A stretch of DNA of 64,000 bases from NCBI GenBank assembly GCA_000727475.1, contig KL647304.1, forward strand, positions 1,573,058 through 1,637,057, written 5' to 3'. Positions 13,121-25,249 of the stretch are shown in pieces; within the stretch, counting starts at the first letter, position 1, and each line of letters opens with the position of its first letter. A model generated the notes under the pieces. That model was given only the letters and a program-made list of their open reading frames with translations. It was not told the origin of the DNA and made no database searches. Source of the DNA: Sarcocystis neurona. Taxonomy: Eukaryota; Apicomplexa; Conoidasida; Eucoccidiorida; Sarcocystidae. Made by a program: the position numbers and the translations under genes.

Positions 13121-13889
13121 CACCAACGACATTCCTTCGGTAGAAATTCCGAGCGACTCTTCTTCTCTTCTGCGGCTGCTACTGAACTCCGTCTTCCTGC
13201 CGCCTCAACCCAGTGTACAGGCACAGCAAGGAAACAGGACATCTTCTTCTTCTTCCATCAAGTGTTGCTTTCTGCGAGCAACAAGAAAAGCTTCTTCATC
13301 TAAACGCGCGATGCCTGACGAGGCTAAAGAGAACAAGTGCCCATCAAAGACACACATTACAGACATCTACACCCATAGACTTGTACACGCATACCCATCT
13401 CCACGTATGTGCAGATCAAACAGAAGCGTGCTTGGTGATGAAAGGAAGGAGACTGCGGAGACGGCTCGTGGAATGTGTGACTGAATGGGGTGTAGAAGGA
13501 GAGACGGCAAGAGAGAGACAGAGAGGTGGGGAATGTGAAGAGGGAAAGAACCCACTTTGAGAAAGATAGACAGACGGAGAGACAGCTTCTCCACCTTACG
13601 AATATACGTGTGTGTGTGCGTCTTGAGATTCATTTCAACAACGTGCGATCGAAGCACGAACGCAGAAAATTTATCGTTGAGTCCCCTTTCCGCCCAGATG
13701 AAAAAAAAAAGGAGCCAGAGACACGAGGAGACGACCGCGGCTGTCGCTGTACAGTCGCGGAAGGGAAATAAAACAAAACATATCCGGCCGACAAGCGCCG
13801 TCTTTGTATATTTCAGGTAGGCCACAGACAGCACTAAACGTGGATACGCACGTGTATCCTTAATACTGATACTTTCACAAAGTGCGTAA

Positions 13890-14313
13890 ACATATATGTA
13901 TATATATATATATATATGCGTTGTACACCTACGTCCTCGGACGCATCTCTCAGGCATCCGTCGCCACGAAAGGAGATGTGTATGCGAATGTCTAGAGATA
14001 TCCAACTGCGTCAGATACCAGAAGGAAACTTGTCGTCAGTACACACACGTATAGCGAACTGCGTTTAAAAAGCGGACGTGAACATCGTGCTCAGGAACAA
14101 CGTATATACATACATACATGTATGCCTAGGGCTACGTCTTTGTATCCCACTAAGTACACCTCTAGACCGTTTTGTGCTTCTCCGTACACACACACATACA
14201 GATATATATATATATACACACACTTCGAATGGGTGTATATATATATATATGTGTACGTGTTCACGTATACACACATGCACGCGCGTATACACATAAGAGC
14301 TGATATGATTTAT

Positions 14314-14346
<33 letters not shown>
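13890..14346. repeat. (TA)n microsatellite tracts
   Basis: Alternating TA runs at about 13890-13918 and 14315-14346, with shorter runs near 14200-14260, mixed with CACACA and GTATAC motifs. They lie downstream (3') of the HIBCH-like gene. Confidence 0.9.
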
Positions 14347-14348
<2 letters not shown>

Positions 14349-14677
14349 GCAGTAGACATCAGCACACAGATACGTGCGTCTACATATATACACGCGTGTA
14401 CACATACATATAAGAACACGTGTAGGAAGGAAGAGAGAAATGCACCTATCCGTCGCAACAGCTGTTCCATCGGCACGAGGCTCTGGCCTTTGGCAGCTGT
14501 CGGTTCAGCAGCGACTCGTCGAGGTCCCTGCAGCTCGCGGCTCAGCTGGGCACATGCAGGGGCTGCTATACAAGAAGTGTAGAAAAGAAAAGCGATTACT
14601 TCTTCATCCCTCCTGACAAGCAACTCTTCCACAAAAGCAGGTACCACGCCTGCGCGGAGAAGTCGATACAGCAGCAA

Positions 14678-17468
14678 TTACTCCTCAGACCACCTTTCCT
14701 CCTCGTCTGAGGCTGCTGCCAGCACCCCCCTGGGGCGTCGCGCAGCTTTTGTAGGGTGTCACTGCTGCGACTCTGGTCTCTTCAGCGTGAAATAAGAAGA
14801 AGAGAAAAAGTTTTCGTATTTCGACAGGTGCGGGGTGGCCAGCTCGTGAAGTGTTTTGTGTGCTGCGCTTCTTCTGACTTTTCTCCTCCGGCTTGTTTTG
14901 TTAGCGCTTTCGTGTACGCTGCTGCTGTCCCCGTATATTTTTTCTTCTCCTCCTTACGCTTCGACCGACTTCCTTTTCTTCACTGCCCTCTCTACTTTCC
15001 CACTTCCTTCCCTTTTCCCTGTTTTCTCATTTTCTTCCGGCGGTCCTTTCTTCGCAGCATTTTCACTCACCAACGAGGATTTCTATCTTTGCTAATAAGA
15101 ACCGCACGAACGCCTTCCTTGAAATTTTCGCAGTGAAAGAACCCTAGGGCCTGCACGAGACGAAAGTCCTGCTCCAGCGCTTGCAGTAGCTGCATGCCCC
15201 CCCGCTTTTTGCTTCCTGTCTCTCCTCCGGTTGCTGCTGCTCTATCTTCTTCTCGTCCTCCTCGTGTCGCTTCTTCTTCCTTCCCCCCGGACGCAGCACC
15301 GCTCACGCGCAGCAGCATCTCCTGCCACACCGCGCAGGAGAGAGGGCAACGGCCAGAGAGCTCCTTGATCAGCGATCGGCAGAAGGAGTTTCTCGGCGCC
15401 TCCCGCTGCAGCGTAGCATAGAGAGCCTGAGGAAGAGCAAGAAGAAGAGGAAGAGAGCAGCAGAAGCGACTCACAGGCAACGCAACAGGGTGCAGGCACA
15501 GCAGAGCCCCAACTGCCGATCGCAAGCAAGGGGAGACGAAAAAAACAAAGAAAAAGACGAAGCGGGAAAGGAAGGGGATGTCATCACAAAACAAAGCGGG
15601 GAAGCAGACGACGAAGGAAAAGAAGAGCAACACGGACAAAAAGAAGTGTGCAGCAGAGAGAGCAAAACAGCAAAATCAGAGGCAGCGACTGATGCGCGAT
15701 TGCAGCGGCAGCACACGAGTAGCAATATCAGCACCTCGAGAGAAGCACAAACCACACACACATATCCTTGCGTCTCTGTGTAGACAAGTGTGGGCACGTA
15801 AATACACACACATGCACGCGTATACGATGTACGTATATATTCAAGTACATACAGACACGTATACGCATACACCTACTATACACACACATATGTATACATA
15901 CACATACGTATACATACACATATGTATACATACACATATGTATACATACACATATGTATACATACACATATGTATACATACACATATGTATACATACACA
16001 TATGTATACATACACATATGTATAGATACACATATGTATAGATACACATATGTATACATACACATATGTATACATACACATATGTATACATACACATATG
16101 TATACACACATATGTATACACACACATATGTATACACACACATACGTATACATACACATATGAATACATACACATATGTATACATCCACATATGTATACA
16201 TAAGCATACACACATGCATGCACGTACACATGCCCGCCTTCATAGATACATATATTCGTGTACAAATCTTATCCACCTGCGGATACCGCACACATCATCT
16301 CTCTCACTCTCTCTCCCTATATATACATAATCATACGCACATACAGATATCACATTGTCTCTCTCTCTACGTATGTATGCATACATATGAACAGAGAAGG
16401 CTTTGCCGACGGAAAATGGGGTGTAAAAAGTCCTCACCCATTTCTTCGACTAAAGAAGGGACGACACCGAGGCTCCGCAGAAACAGGATCGAGGCCTCTC
16501 TACTACAACATTCGATCACTTTTTCAAACAGTCCCCTACAGAACATCACCTTATGCAGTGCTCACTACATAGATATCTTTCCCTTAGCCGTATACTTCTA
16601 TACATATACAATACACACACGCAAATATACATGTATAGTCACACACATATGCAGGATCAAACTACATACACATATATGTATGTACTCATATACAGATATA
16701 AGCACACCTACATCTGCAGGGCCAAACTACATACACACATATGTATATATATGTGTGTATGGATGTACATATATATGTATGTATACGTCTCCTTGGGCAT
16801 GTTGCACACCACATATATACCCAATTACACGGACGTGCTTGTCTCTTTGTCGACGTGCAGGACGTACACGGGCATCTGCACTCCACATTTCACTACTTAC
16901 ACATTTATACATACATATATATATATAGATGGATGCATGCAAATGTTTATATGCGTCTACATACATACATACGGTTATCTGTGAACAATATTGGACACAT
17001 AAATACAGAAAACAGCTCCAGCACTACTGCCCGCCGGGAGAGAATGTCCGCAGGACGCGTCGCGTCATTCTCCTAAGTATAAAGTATCTCCACAGACGCA
17101 CACACCCACGAGCACGTGGGCACCCTTCAAGACTACATACATCTATACATATACATATATAAATGCGACTCTGGAATGCTGCGGAAAATACGCACGTATA
17201 CACATATATATATATATACACGCCACTCTAGAATGCTGCGGAAACTATGTTCGTGTACACATATATATATATATATGTATACATGTATATGTAAGTACAT
17301 GTATTTACACATATATATATATGTATATATATATACACATATAGAAGGACATGTGTCGAGATCTACGGAACCGTGGTGCCCCGTCAATCCCTTATGAAGA
17401 AGATCATTTCAACGTACACATCCCGTAGACATATATGTATCTCTTCACATCTGCACACGTGCGTATAA

Positions 17469-17510
<42 letters not shown>

Positions 17511-20500
17511 GTTCACGTCTGTTTATGTATGAACAATATATATGCGTATACATATATATATATATGTGTATACGTATGTGGAAATGTGTTATACGTAGAG
17601 GAGTGACGGCCGCAAAGGTACGACTACGCCAGCACCATGTAAATACCGTGATCATCCGGACGCAGACCGGCACTCCCTCTGCAATCTGCTTTTGCCAGGG
17701 GCTGCACGTCCCTTCCTCAACAAGTAACAGCAGATCTTCTTATCACGCGTCCCACTTATCTATATGTACTTGACACTTGTCTATATCAAAACTGTCAGAA
17801 ATGACAAAGACTCTTGACGAGAAAAATACACACATTCCTGTGGTTCTGGTGGTGTGGACAAAAACTTTGGTTTGCTGTCGTACAGATATACATACACCGA
17901 TATAAACACTAACGCTAATGACCACATTTATTAGATGTACACACATGTATATATATATATACATGTATACGCATCATATATGTATACATATATAGGGACT
18001 AAACGTAAGTGTCTACATACGTGTATACATATCCACTTCGAGATGTGCGGATGCTGCTGTACATGAATGCTGCTATGTGCATATGCTGTAAGCATAGAAT
18101 GGCCTCCACATACATATATATATATATATAGGTGTCTAGGACAGGTAACGGTGGACGAGTGTCCACCACCGCTTTTGGAGACTTTACTTTGAAAGAGCGA
18201 GGGATATGTTGAAGAGAAAGGAATTTTCTGCAGCCGTCCAAAATCTCGTCGGAAACGACAGAAAGGTCCTGGGGAGGAAGATCTTCTTCTGCTGTTGCCC
18301 GTAGAACCTTTTGAACTTCTTCATGTGCTGCGGCTGCGTCTAGCCCTCCCAAAATCTGCAGCAGGCACAGCAAATGTTCGGGTAAATTGTCTTCGTTTTC
18401 TCTTTCTCTCTCTCAGTTGCTCTCTAAATTCAAACGTCTCTTCATACCAGGGGGAAGACGGGAAGCTGAAATGCGGGAAGGTCTATACGTCGTAGAAGAA
18501 GAGAGAAAGCAACTCATAGACTTGTACACGGCGTACTTCTTCGCCCGCCGCGGATCCCTGTGGATAAACACACGTCCTTGGGAAAAAAATATTTTCACAC
18601 GTGGAAGTACTCGTTGAAGAAGACGGAAGATAGCAGCACGGGTGAATCTCTGCAAATACGAGAAACAGACCGTCCACGTAGAGACAAACTGCGGGTCTCT
18701 CTTGCTTCTACTCACTTTCTCTCTATTTCTGTCCTCCGTTTTCCCCTATATGTACACACGTGTTCATATCTTTCCGCTTAATTTGTTGTTGCTGTGTATT
18801 TGCTCTTTTCGTCTGTTGCTCCTTCGCTCTCATCCACATGTATACGTAGACGACCAACTCGCCATACACGGGGCGACTCGCAGAAGAATTTTTTGCGGCG
18901 CCGATACGGCTACACACATATATATACTTGTATATTCCACAGATATATATGTATTCAATATATACATATATATACTCCATCCCCTGCAGCAGCAGGCTAA
19001 CCCAGCGGCGAGAAGGACTCCTCTTTCTTTGTGAAATATGTGACAAAAGTCACCCCCCCTTCAAGTACTTCTTCGGACGTGATAACGCAAGAAGGAAACG
19101 AGCTTAGCTGCAACACGCTCGCGCCGCATCCGACGGACTTACCCCCTGCAGGCCGCTGCGAAGAATCTGCAGCTGCTCCGGCCGCACGTAGTGTGTAGCA
19201 ATCCCTGAGACGCAGGCAAGCATCAACAGCATCAGCTGCAGCACCCCGGCAACGGCAGCGCAGCAGAAGTGCGCCCACGCGCGAGATCAAATTGCCACAC
19301 GAGCGCAGAGAGACCCACAACAGAAAAGCAGCCACGCGGCATGCGTTCTCTTTTTCTTTCTGTCTCTTCGTCCCTTTTTCTTCGTATCTCTCTGTCCCGC
19401 TCTCTGTGTGTCTCTGTCTCCGTCTCTCTACTTTTGTGGGTGTACAAACTTCTCTAGATGTGTGCTAGCTGCGGCAGCTACGGCAGCGGCATCAGCCACT
19501 ATGAAGACGCAGCAGCAGCAACAGCAGCAGGACAGCTGAAGCAAGCAACCTGCACTCTTACGTAGACACGGGAAGAAATCAAATCTTCAACACGTGCGCA
19601 GACAGACGTGCACACATGTAGAAATCTCTTCAGATACATGTGTACCTGCCTGCCGTCCCTATGTACACCTTATATACATCTATTCAGACAGTCATATGCA
19701 TAAAAAAGGAGCGTCCACATACAGTTGTATACATGTATACGTACGTGTAGCACGCAGCAGTATACGCAGCGACTACCAGCGTCACGACACTTCTGCAGCA
19801 GCATTCGCCGGTCCTTCACTGATGCAGGTGTTCCACCCTCCAGAGCAAGTAAAACTATAAAATAAAGCGCAACTCTCCATATATTGGATATATACATGTA
19901 TATAGGAATATACAGCCCACGGGGGCGCTGAGGTTCGAAGACAGAAGTGCACATCGTCTCTTGGTGCGCGCGTGGGAGATGTAACTGCTGCGTCTCCTTC
20001 TGTCTCGGCAGAAAGGAAAAGAGAGACACACACCTACGTTGTAGCAGCGCACAGCTCTTGTGTGCTGGTATGAATATATCTACAGAGAGAGACAGAGATA
20101 TTTGTATGCAAGAAGAAAGCACCTGCGCAACTATATGCATATGTGTATGTACGTACATACGTGTAGCGAGAACAAACACAAGTTTCTCTCTTTATCTGGA
20201 GGACGAATGCACACGCCCAGATATAACTGTTACGAAAGAGAGAGAGAAATTCTCACCAAACTGACGTAGGTCTCTAGCGTTTAGCTTGACTCCTGTTAAG
20301 CCGATGTAAAGAGGAAGACCAGGGAACTTTTCTTCAAGAAGCGAGAGAAGAAAAAACGAAACTCCGACGTCCGGGAAGAGGCCGAGGGCACTTTCAGGCA
20401 TCGCCCACAGGGTGCTGCTGGTGCAGACGCGGTAGTGAGCGAAGCAGCTAAGACCTACTCCTCCTCCTGCAGCGCGTGGCTCAGTCGTACAGATACACAC

Positions 20501-21513
20501 AAAAAAACGGCGCTTTCTCTGTAGAAGTGTGTGCAACTACCGGGAGGCGAAAGAAAGCGCGGAATAGAAGAAAATTCCCGCTGCAAGGAGGAGACAATCA
20601 AGTACTGCTCTACACGTCTATATGCATGCGAATGTTCATAAACAGGTGTCTCTGTCTCTCACCGTATGCGTACACAGAGACAGAGACACACACGGAGAGA
20701 CACAGGGACTAACACATGCATGCGTATATGCAGATACGTACACGGGCCTGTGAACGTCTTGCTGCAGCACACGTGACAGGGGCAGGGGAAGCAGCTCCGG
20801 CACAGATGTCGTATTGCACGACGCAGCACATGCACACGAAGACTCGAATTTATCCGCCAACGCCGTACGTACATTTGTTCGTCACAGACACACGCATACA
20901 CACACAGAAAAGAAGAACACTTCTTACAAACAAGTAAAAAGCACATACATATATAGATACATGCTTACGTTACACCTGTGGAGGCATATATATATATATA
21001 TACGTATATATGAGATGAGCCTAAAACGATGTGGACGCTGTGCAGATACGGCAAGCGGTGAGGTACTAGAAAACCCTAAGCCTTTCAAGCACGACCGCCA
21101 TCCACATATAAGTACCTCTATACATACACAGTTAGAGTACGTATATACGTACATTACATATATAATTAGCGTACGTATATACACGCACGTGTATAATGAT
21201 ACATATACTCTTGAGCACCCTTGACAAAACCATTCCAAATAGCAACATGTACGTACACTTATGACAGATGCACGTATTTACGTGCCCACAACAAACCTCT
21301 TTCGAATCACATATACTTACATATATCTATACACCAGTCCAAACTGCACTAGAAACGTATGTATATATATATACACTTACGTGCCCATAACAAACCCATC
21401 CGAAATATAAGTACACGTATGTGTACCTATATACGTATATATATATATATATATATTTACCGTTACCAAAAGCACCACATACGTTTACTGAAGAATATAT
21501 ACATAATATTATT

Positions 21514-21544
<31 letters not shown>

Positions 21545-22695
21545 TCTTACCACTTCAAATAGCAACAGACAGGTATACTCATGAAATATACATATTTTTT
21601 CGTACCCATGACAAACCCATTCCAAATAGCGACATAGGGTTTCTGTATTTGAGAAGTGAGGAAGTCCATGGCATACTCAGATCCAAAGAACTGCTGCACT
21701 TCATGGAGGGTGGCGCTCTGCATGCGTTTCACATCTCCACCCGCACAGAAAGCCTTATCTCCCGCTCCTTGCACCAGCAACACCGAACAGCGGGGATCCC
21801 TGTCAACTACACGCAGCAGTTGCTTGAGCAGCAGCACCATATGGAGACTGAGAGCGTTGTGCTGCTGCGGCCGATTAAGCCGCACGCCTAGGCAGCCGCT
21901 GCCACCAGCAGGACGCACAGCAGCACCCGCAAACACGAGAGGAAGAGGAGGACCAGCAGCAGCAGCAGAGCGGCAAGCAGCGGCAGCACGGGGGAGACCA
22001 GCAGCAGCAGCAACAGGAAGTGTAGCTGCCGCGGCAGCAGTTTGGGGGGAGGCACCAGCAGCAGCGGGAGCCGAGGAGGTGGAGGAAGAAGCAGAAACAT
22101 CTAAACGAAGTGCAGAAGCAGACGGGGAAGGAAACTTGGAAGAGGTGGAGGTTGCACTAGCAGATGCGGCAGCATGACGGTGATTTCCCGACGAATGAGA
22201 AGACGTGGCAGCGTCTTGGCCCTGAGGCAACCATTCCAAAAGAATTTCTTGGTCCCACGCGGCCTGCGGCCCTGCAAGCGAAGGCGCAAACGCAGCAGCA
22301 GTGGGCGGCACAGCGGACTGTGGAGTGGAGCTAGCCTGGCACTTCGCTGGGCCGCTGCTGTTGCAGGTTCTCTTCGAAAAAGAAGAAGACGACGGAGAAG
22401 AAAAAGAAGAAGTTAGAACAGTGAAGCTTCTCGTCTGCTGCTGCCGGTGGTGCCTCCTCTGCTGGGGCGCACAGATGACGGCATGCCTTCCCCAGAAACA
22501 GGGAGACGCAGCAGGAGTAGCAACAGCACGAGCAGCAGCTAACGAGCACAGCGTCGTCGTGCTGCAGCTGCTGCTGACGCACCGGCAGGGGGCGGAGGCA
22601 CAAAAAGAAACACGGGCACACGTACGGTCCAGCGCAACGATGAAAGAGGCGGAGGAGGAGGAGTGGGAACGGGGAGCAGCAGCAGATTCAGACAT
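14678..22695 (-). CDS. HIBCH: 3-hydroxyisobutyryl-CoA hydrolase-like protein (crotonase superfamily), six exons
   Basis: The family hydrolyses 3-hydroxyisobutyryl-CoA in mitochondrial valine breakdown. Inferred exons, in order of transcription: 22695-21606, 20466-20257, 19204-19143, 18355-18188, 15426-15071, 14729-14678. All junctions are GT-AG and phase-consistent, giving about 645 residues. Exon 1 carries a long Ser/Ala-rich leader, then crotonase motifs GVRLNRPQQHNALS and DKAFCAGGDVKRM (oxyanion-hole region). The exon 1/2 junction restores VMGGGVGLS, and exon 2 has MPESALGLFPDVG, the family's active-site motif. Exon 3 has GIATHYVRPEQL; exon 5 has FRLVQALGFF and NFKEGVRAVLI before NPRW. The basic, Ser-rich N-terminus suits a mitochondrial presequence but is much longer than usual. 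The start is uncertain: 22695 is the first in-frame ATG of an open frame that continues upstream. The last exon is weakly supported; other acceptors near 14770 give a different tail. Introns are rich in microsatellites. Confidence 0.82.
15880..16215. repeat. 16-bp tandem array (CATATGTATACATACA)n, about 20 copies
   Basis: A highly regular array of a 16-base unit containing both CATATG and GTATAC palindromes. A few units carry point variants (GATACA, CACACA) and there are one or two 14-base units. It lies in the intron between HIBCH exons 4 and 5. Because 16 is not a multiple of three and the unit lacks stop codons in several frames, several frames on both strands stay open across it. Those frames translate to Tyr/Ile/His/Thr repeats and are not genes. 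Confidence 0.95.
17166..17275. repeat. Two-copy tandem duplication, period 57 bp
   Basis: GACTCTGGAATGCTGCGGAA at 17167 recurs as CACTCTAGAATGCTGCGGAA at 17224, each followed by a (TA)n tract. It lies within a HIBCH intron. Confidence 0.85.
17470..17510. repeat. (TA)n microsatellite
   Basis: A run of about 19 TA dinucleotides in a HIBCH intron, flanked by further GTATAC/TATATG-rich DNA extending to 18000. Confidence 0.95.
21213..21566 (-). repeat. Degenerate copies of the HIBCH exon 1 3' end and splice donor inside intron 1
   Basis: On the minus strand the true exon end reads GTCGCTATTTGGAATGGG then TTTGTCATGG, followed by the donor GTACG. Four decayed copies follow in the intron: TGTTGCTATTTGAAGTGG with TAAG (21548-21566), ATTTCGGATGGG with TTTGTTATGGGCACGTAAG (about 21385-21410), AGGTTTGTTGTGGGCACGTAA (about 21285-21308), and GTTGCTATTTGGAATGG with TTTTGTCAAGGGTG (about 21216-21246). 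(TA)n tracts separate them. The last copy still encodes VAIWNGFVKG in the same phase before a GT. This is best explained by tandem duplication across the exon-intron boundary followed by decay. Confidence 0.75.
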
Positions 22696-23512
22696 GCAGT
22701 GCTGTTGCTGTGCCACCAACGACGCAGAAGAAACAGCAGCAGCGGCAGAGGGTCGCAGAGGATGCGCAGGAGCAGCTAGCAGACCCCCGAGAGATCGGTT
22801 CAAAGCAGAAGAGGAGCTGCCGCAGCAGGTAGCTGCTCTTTGATAGGCACCGGCAGAAGCAGCAGCAGCAGCTGAAGAAGAGGAAGACGCAGCATGAAAC
22901 AAGCGTGGAAACAGAGAAGATAAAGAAGCTGCTGGGCAGGAAATCCGACTGAAAGAGAGACAAGATGGACGTGCAACAGCGGGATGGAAAAAGGGAAGAG
23001 ATGGGTGCCGGCAGAAAGATAGACACAACCGCGGTAGTGAGAAAGAAAAAATAGGCAAAGACTGGAGAACAGCGTATGGTAACGTGTGTCTCCGCCCAGA
23101 GTCAGGTCCTGCGGTGGTCCTGCGGCCTGTCGTGCGGCGAGCAGCTGCAGCAATGGCATGGACAATAGCAGCGCCGGTAGCTTATTGAGGGGACGCAGCA
23201 GCAGCGCGCGAGGCAGCAGGAGGGCATGCAACCACAGAAGCTGTTGCGCAAAAGAACGCGTGCACAGCGTCAGCTGAGGCTGAAACACACACGTGTGTTG
23301 TGCAGCAGCAGCAGCAGCAGAAGAGGGTCGCTTGTCGATGGCAGCAGCAGCAGAAGAGGGATACTTGCGTACGGCAGCAACAGGAGGAACAGCACCAGTG
23401 CAAAGGCAGCGCGACGGGCAGCAGCGGCAGGGCATCCAAGTCTCACAACAGCAGCAGTACTGGAAATACAGGGAGATCAAGAAGCAACAGGAGCTGCTGT
23501 GGCATGCACTGG

Positions 23513-24265
23513 CTAGCTTCTCCGCACAGTCAGCTGTGATGTAAAAAGAGTACGAGCTGCAGCACACATGCGAAGCGCAGGTATCGGACAAGGTGTATGC
23601 CTCTGTAAGAAAGGGGACTCCAGGAATGTGCTACTACGAAAAAGGTCAACGTTGTCACTGCCGCCGCTGCTGCTGATCGGCATGGCGACTCTCACAAGGA
23701 TTTTTCGGCAACGTTCGCTGCTCTCGCTAATTCTGGTGCTACCTGTCCTACTGGTCATTCGGTTGCTGCCGCTGGCGCTGAAGCAGTACGTGGAAGGTAG
23801 CCTACCCATGTCAAGCGACGACAGTGCAAAAGAAAAATCAAGCGTCTCTCCCTGTTGCAGCTGCTGCGCCAATTGCAGGAGGCGTCCGGAGGCCTTGCAC
23901 TTGGTCGCACGCGCAGCAGCAGAGTCCCCAGCAGCACCCGGATGAACGCCGGCTCTTGTTGTAGCAGAGGTAGCACCTGAGGAAATGGGCTGGACTTCAT
24001 CAGATGATTGAATTCGCAGTTCGCGGACAGTGGGTTCAGCGGAAGGCGCATCTGCGGCAGCATTTGCAGCACCTGCTGCAGCCTCAGAAGCACGTGCTGC
24101 AACAGCAGCATCACCAGGGAGCGCAGGAGCACCCCTAGGGGCGTCTGCTCGCATGGCTTCTAGAGGCGCAGTGGAAGTAGATTTCAGGAAAACGGAACTC
24201 GAGAAGCCCGCCACCAAGTGGTATTTACAGGGACACAGAGAAATCAAGAAGTGGTAACAAAGCAC
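23513..24265 (-). CDS. Unassigned Ala/Ser-rich open frame, possible exon
   Basis: A 250-codon open frame with no recognised family. It begins with hydrophobic residues and has an Ala-rich middle (AAAGAANAAADAPSAEP). A more conserved-looking stretch follows (VRELRIQSSDEVQPISSG, then LLQLAQQLQQGETLDFSFAL), ending with a Ser/Arg-rich tail. The composition resembles the low-complexity inserts of the neighbouring HIBCH and COG6 genes. A possible donor follows LSSLDMG (ATGG then GTAGGC near 23808), so the C-terminal part may be intronic. The opposite strand also has an open frame (from ATG at 23682) with a Leu-rich hydrophobic stretch, so strand is not fully settled. It lies upstream of the HIBCH-like gene on the same strand and might be a separate gene or an extra 5' exon. 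Confidence 0.35.
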   Translation of the reverse strand: MLCYHFLISLCPCKYHLVAGFSSSVFLKSTSTAPLEAMRADAPRGAPALPGDAAVAARASEAAAGAANAAADAPSAEPTVRELRIQSSDEVQPISSGATSATTRAGVHPGAAGDSAAARATKCKASGRLLQLAQQLQQGETLDFSFALSSLDMGRLPSTYCFSASGSNRMTSRTGSTRISESSERCRKILVRVAMPISSSGGSDNVDLFRSSTFLESPFLQRHTPCPIPALRMCAAARTLFTSQLTVRRS

Positions 24266-24538
24266 ACAAAAGTGTATATACGTCGTTGTTCATGTATACA
24301 CAGTCATTCCCACCAGTTGACTCGTGCGCCCATGCAGGTGATTTGAATTCATATACGTACATTTACTTACCTTTGCATGTGTACGTAATTCTATATATAT
24401 ACACCTTTGGATAGACGTCCCTTACACAGACATGCTATGCAAGAGAACAACATGTCCCTTGGGTGGCCGCACAAAAAGACGTGACAGGCAGAGTCGGTGC
24501 GGATACATAGATGTACGAGGAAGGAGGCCGAGACTATT

Positions 24539-24694
24539 CGATTACGACCATCTTCTGCTCATCGGCGCCTGAAGCGCCTGAGATTGATAGATGTCCTTTG
24601 TTCTGTGTAGGTGGAACCATTCGACTACGATCACCGTCTGCTCATCAGCGCCTGAAGTCCCTGAGACTGATAGATGTCCTTTGTTTTGTGTAGC
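24539..24694. repeat. Two-copy tandem duplication, period 83 bp
   Basis: CGATTACGACCATCTTCTGC at 24539 recurs as CGACTACGATCACCGTCTGC at 24622. Both copies contain CTCATC-GCGCCTGAAG and TGATAGATGTCCTTTGTT-CTGTGTAG. The copies differ at about ten positions. Confidence 0.85.
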
Positions 24695-24983
24695 TGATGT
24701 CGTGCACAGATATCGTTTACTCGTCGACAATAAAGGTAAAAAGACAGATAGTGCCTCAGCGCATGCTCGATATCAACACATCTATACATGCTTGCACATG
24801 TGTGTGCTCAGGCATGTATTTCGGGTACGTGACAGCTGTAGGAGTGATTAAAAAGGTAGGCTGTTCCTGCACTAATGGCTCACATGCCAAAGACGATAAA
24901 GAAGAACTGGGCAAAAGTCCCTCGCTGAACGCAGAACAATGTGGACATGCAGAGGCGGGGCGAAGAAGGGGGAGTAAAGACAC

Positions 24984-25039
24984 CTCCATGTAGTAGTTGC
25001 CGTCAGGGGTGCAAGCCTGATAAACAAGGTGCGCTGCAC
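24984..25039 (-). CDS. Orphan 56-bp exon candidate
   Basis: On the minus strand an acceptor-like AACGTAG is followed by 56 bases encoding (G)AAHLVYQACTPDGNYYME and then a GTGTCT donor. The residue mix is protein-like and unlike the surrounding DNA. I do not recognise the protein, and no phase-compatible partner exon could be fixed; the Ala-rich frame at 23.5-24.3 kb is the nearest possibility on this strand. Confidence 0.25.
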
Positions 25040-25249
25040 CTACGTTAACGGCCACGGTCTCGAAAAAGGGAAGGAAAACAGAAGCGAAAAAAGCTTGTTG
25101 GACGATAAAAATATAGACATGTAAAGACGGGAAGGACGAAGGGGAGGATAGACACAACACAATTTCAATCACTGGCCGAAATACGATCAACACAACATGG
25201 TAAGATTAAGTGTTAACAACATTCGTGCGAATACGAGTAAATACAACCA

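Noticed and set aside
13367..14005. 212-codon frame on the minus strand
   Set aside because: It runs through (TA)n and polypyrimidine DNA downstream of HIBCH; composition follows the repeats and no motif is seen.
15578..16330. 250-codon Tyr/Ile/His/Thr-rich frames on both strands
   Set aside because: They are translations of the 16-bp microsatellite inside a HIBCH intron.
21656..22843. Plus-strand frames of 173 and 180 codons
   Set aside because: They are antisense shadows of HIBCH exon 1, whose minus frame has clear crotonase motifs.
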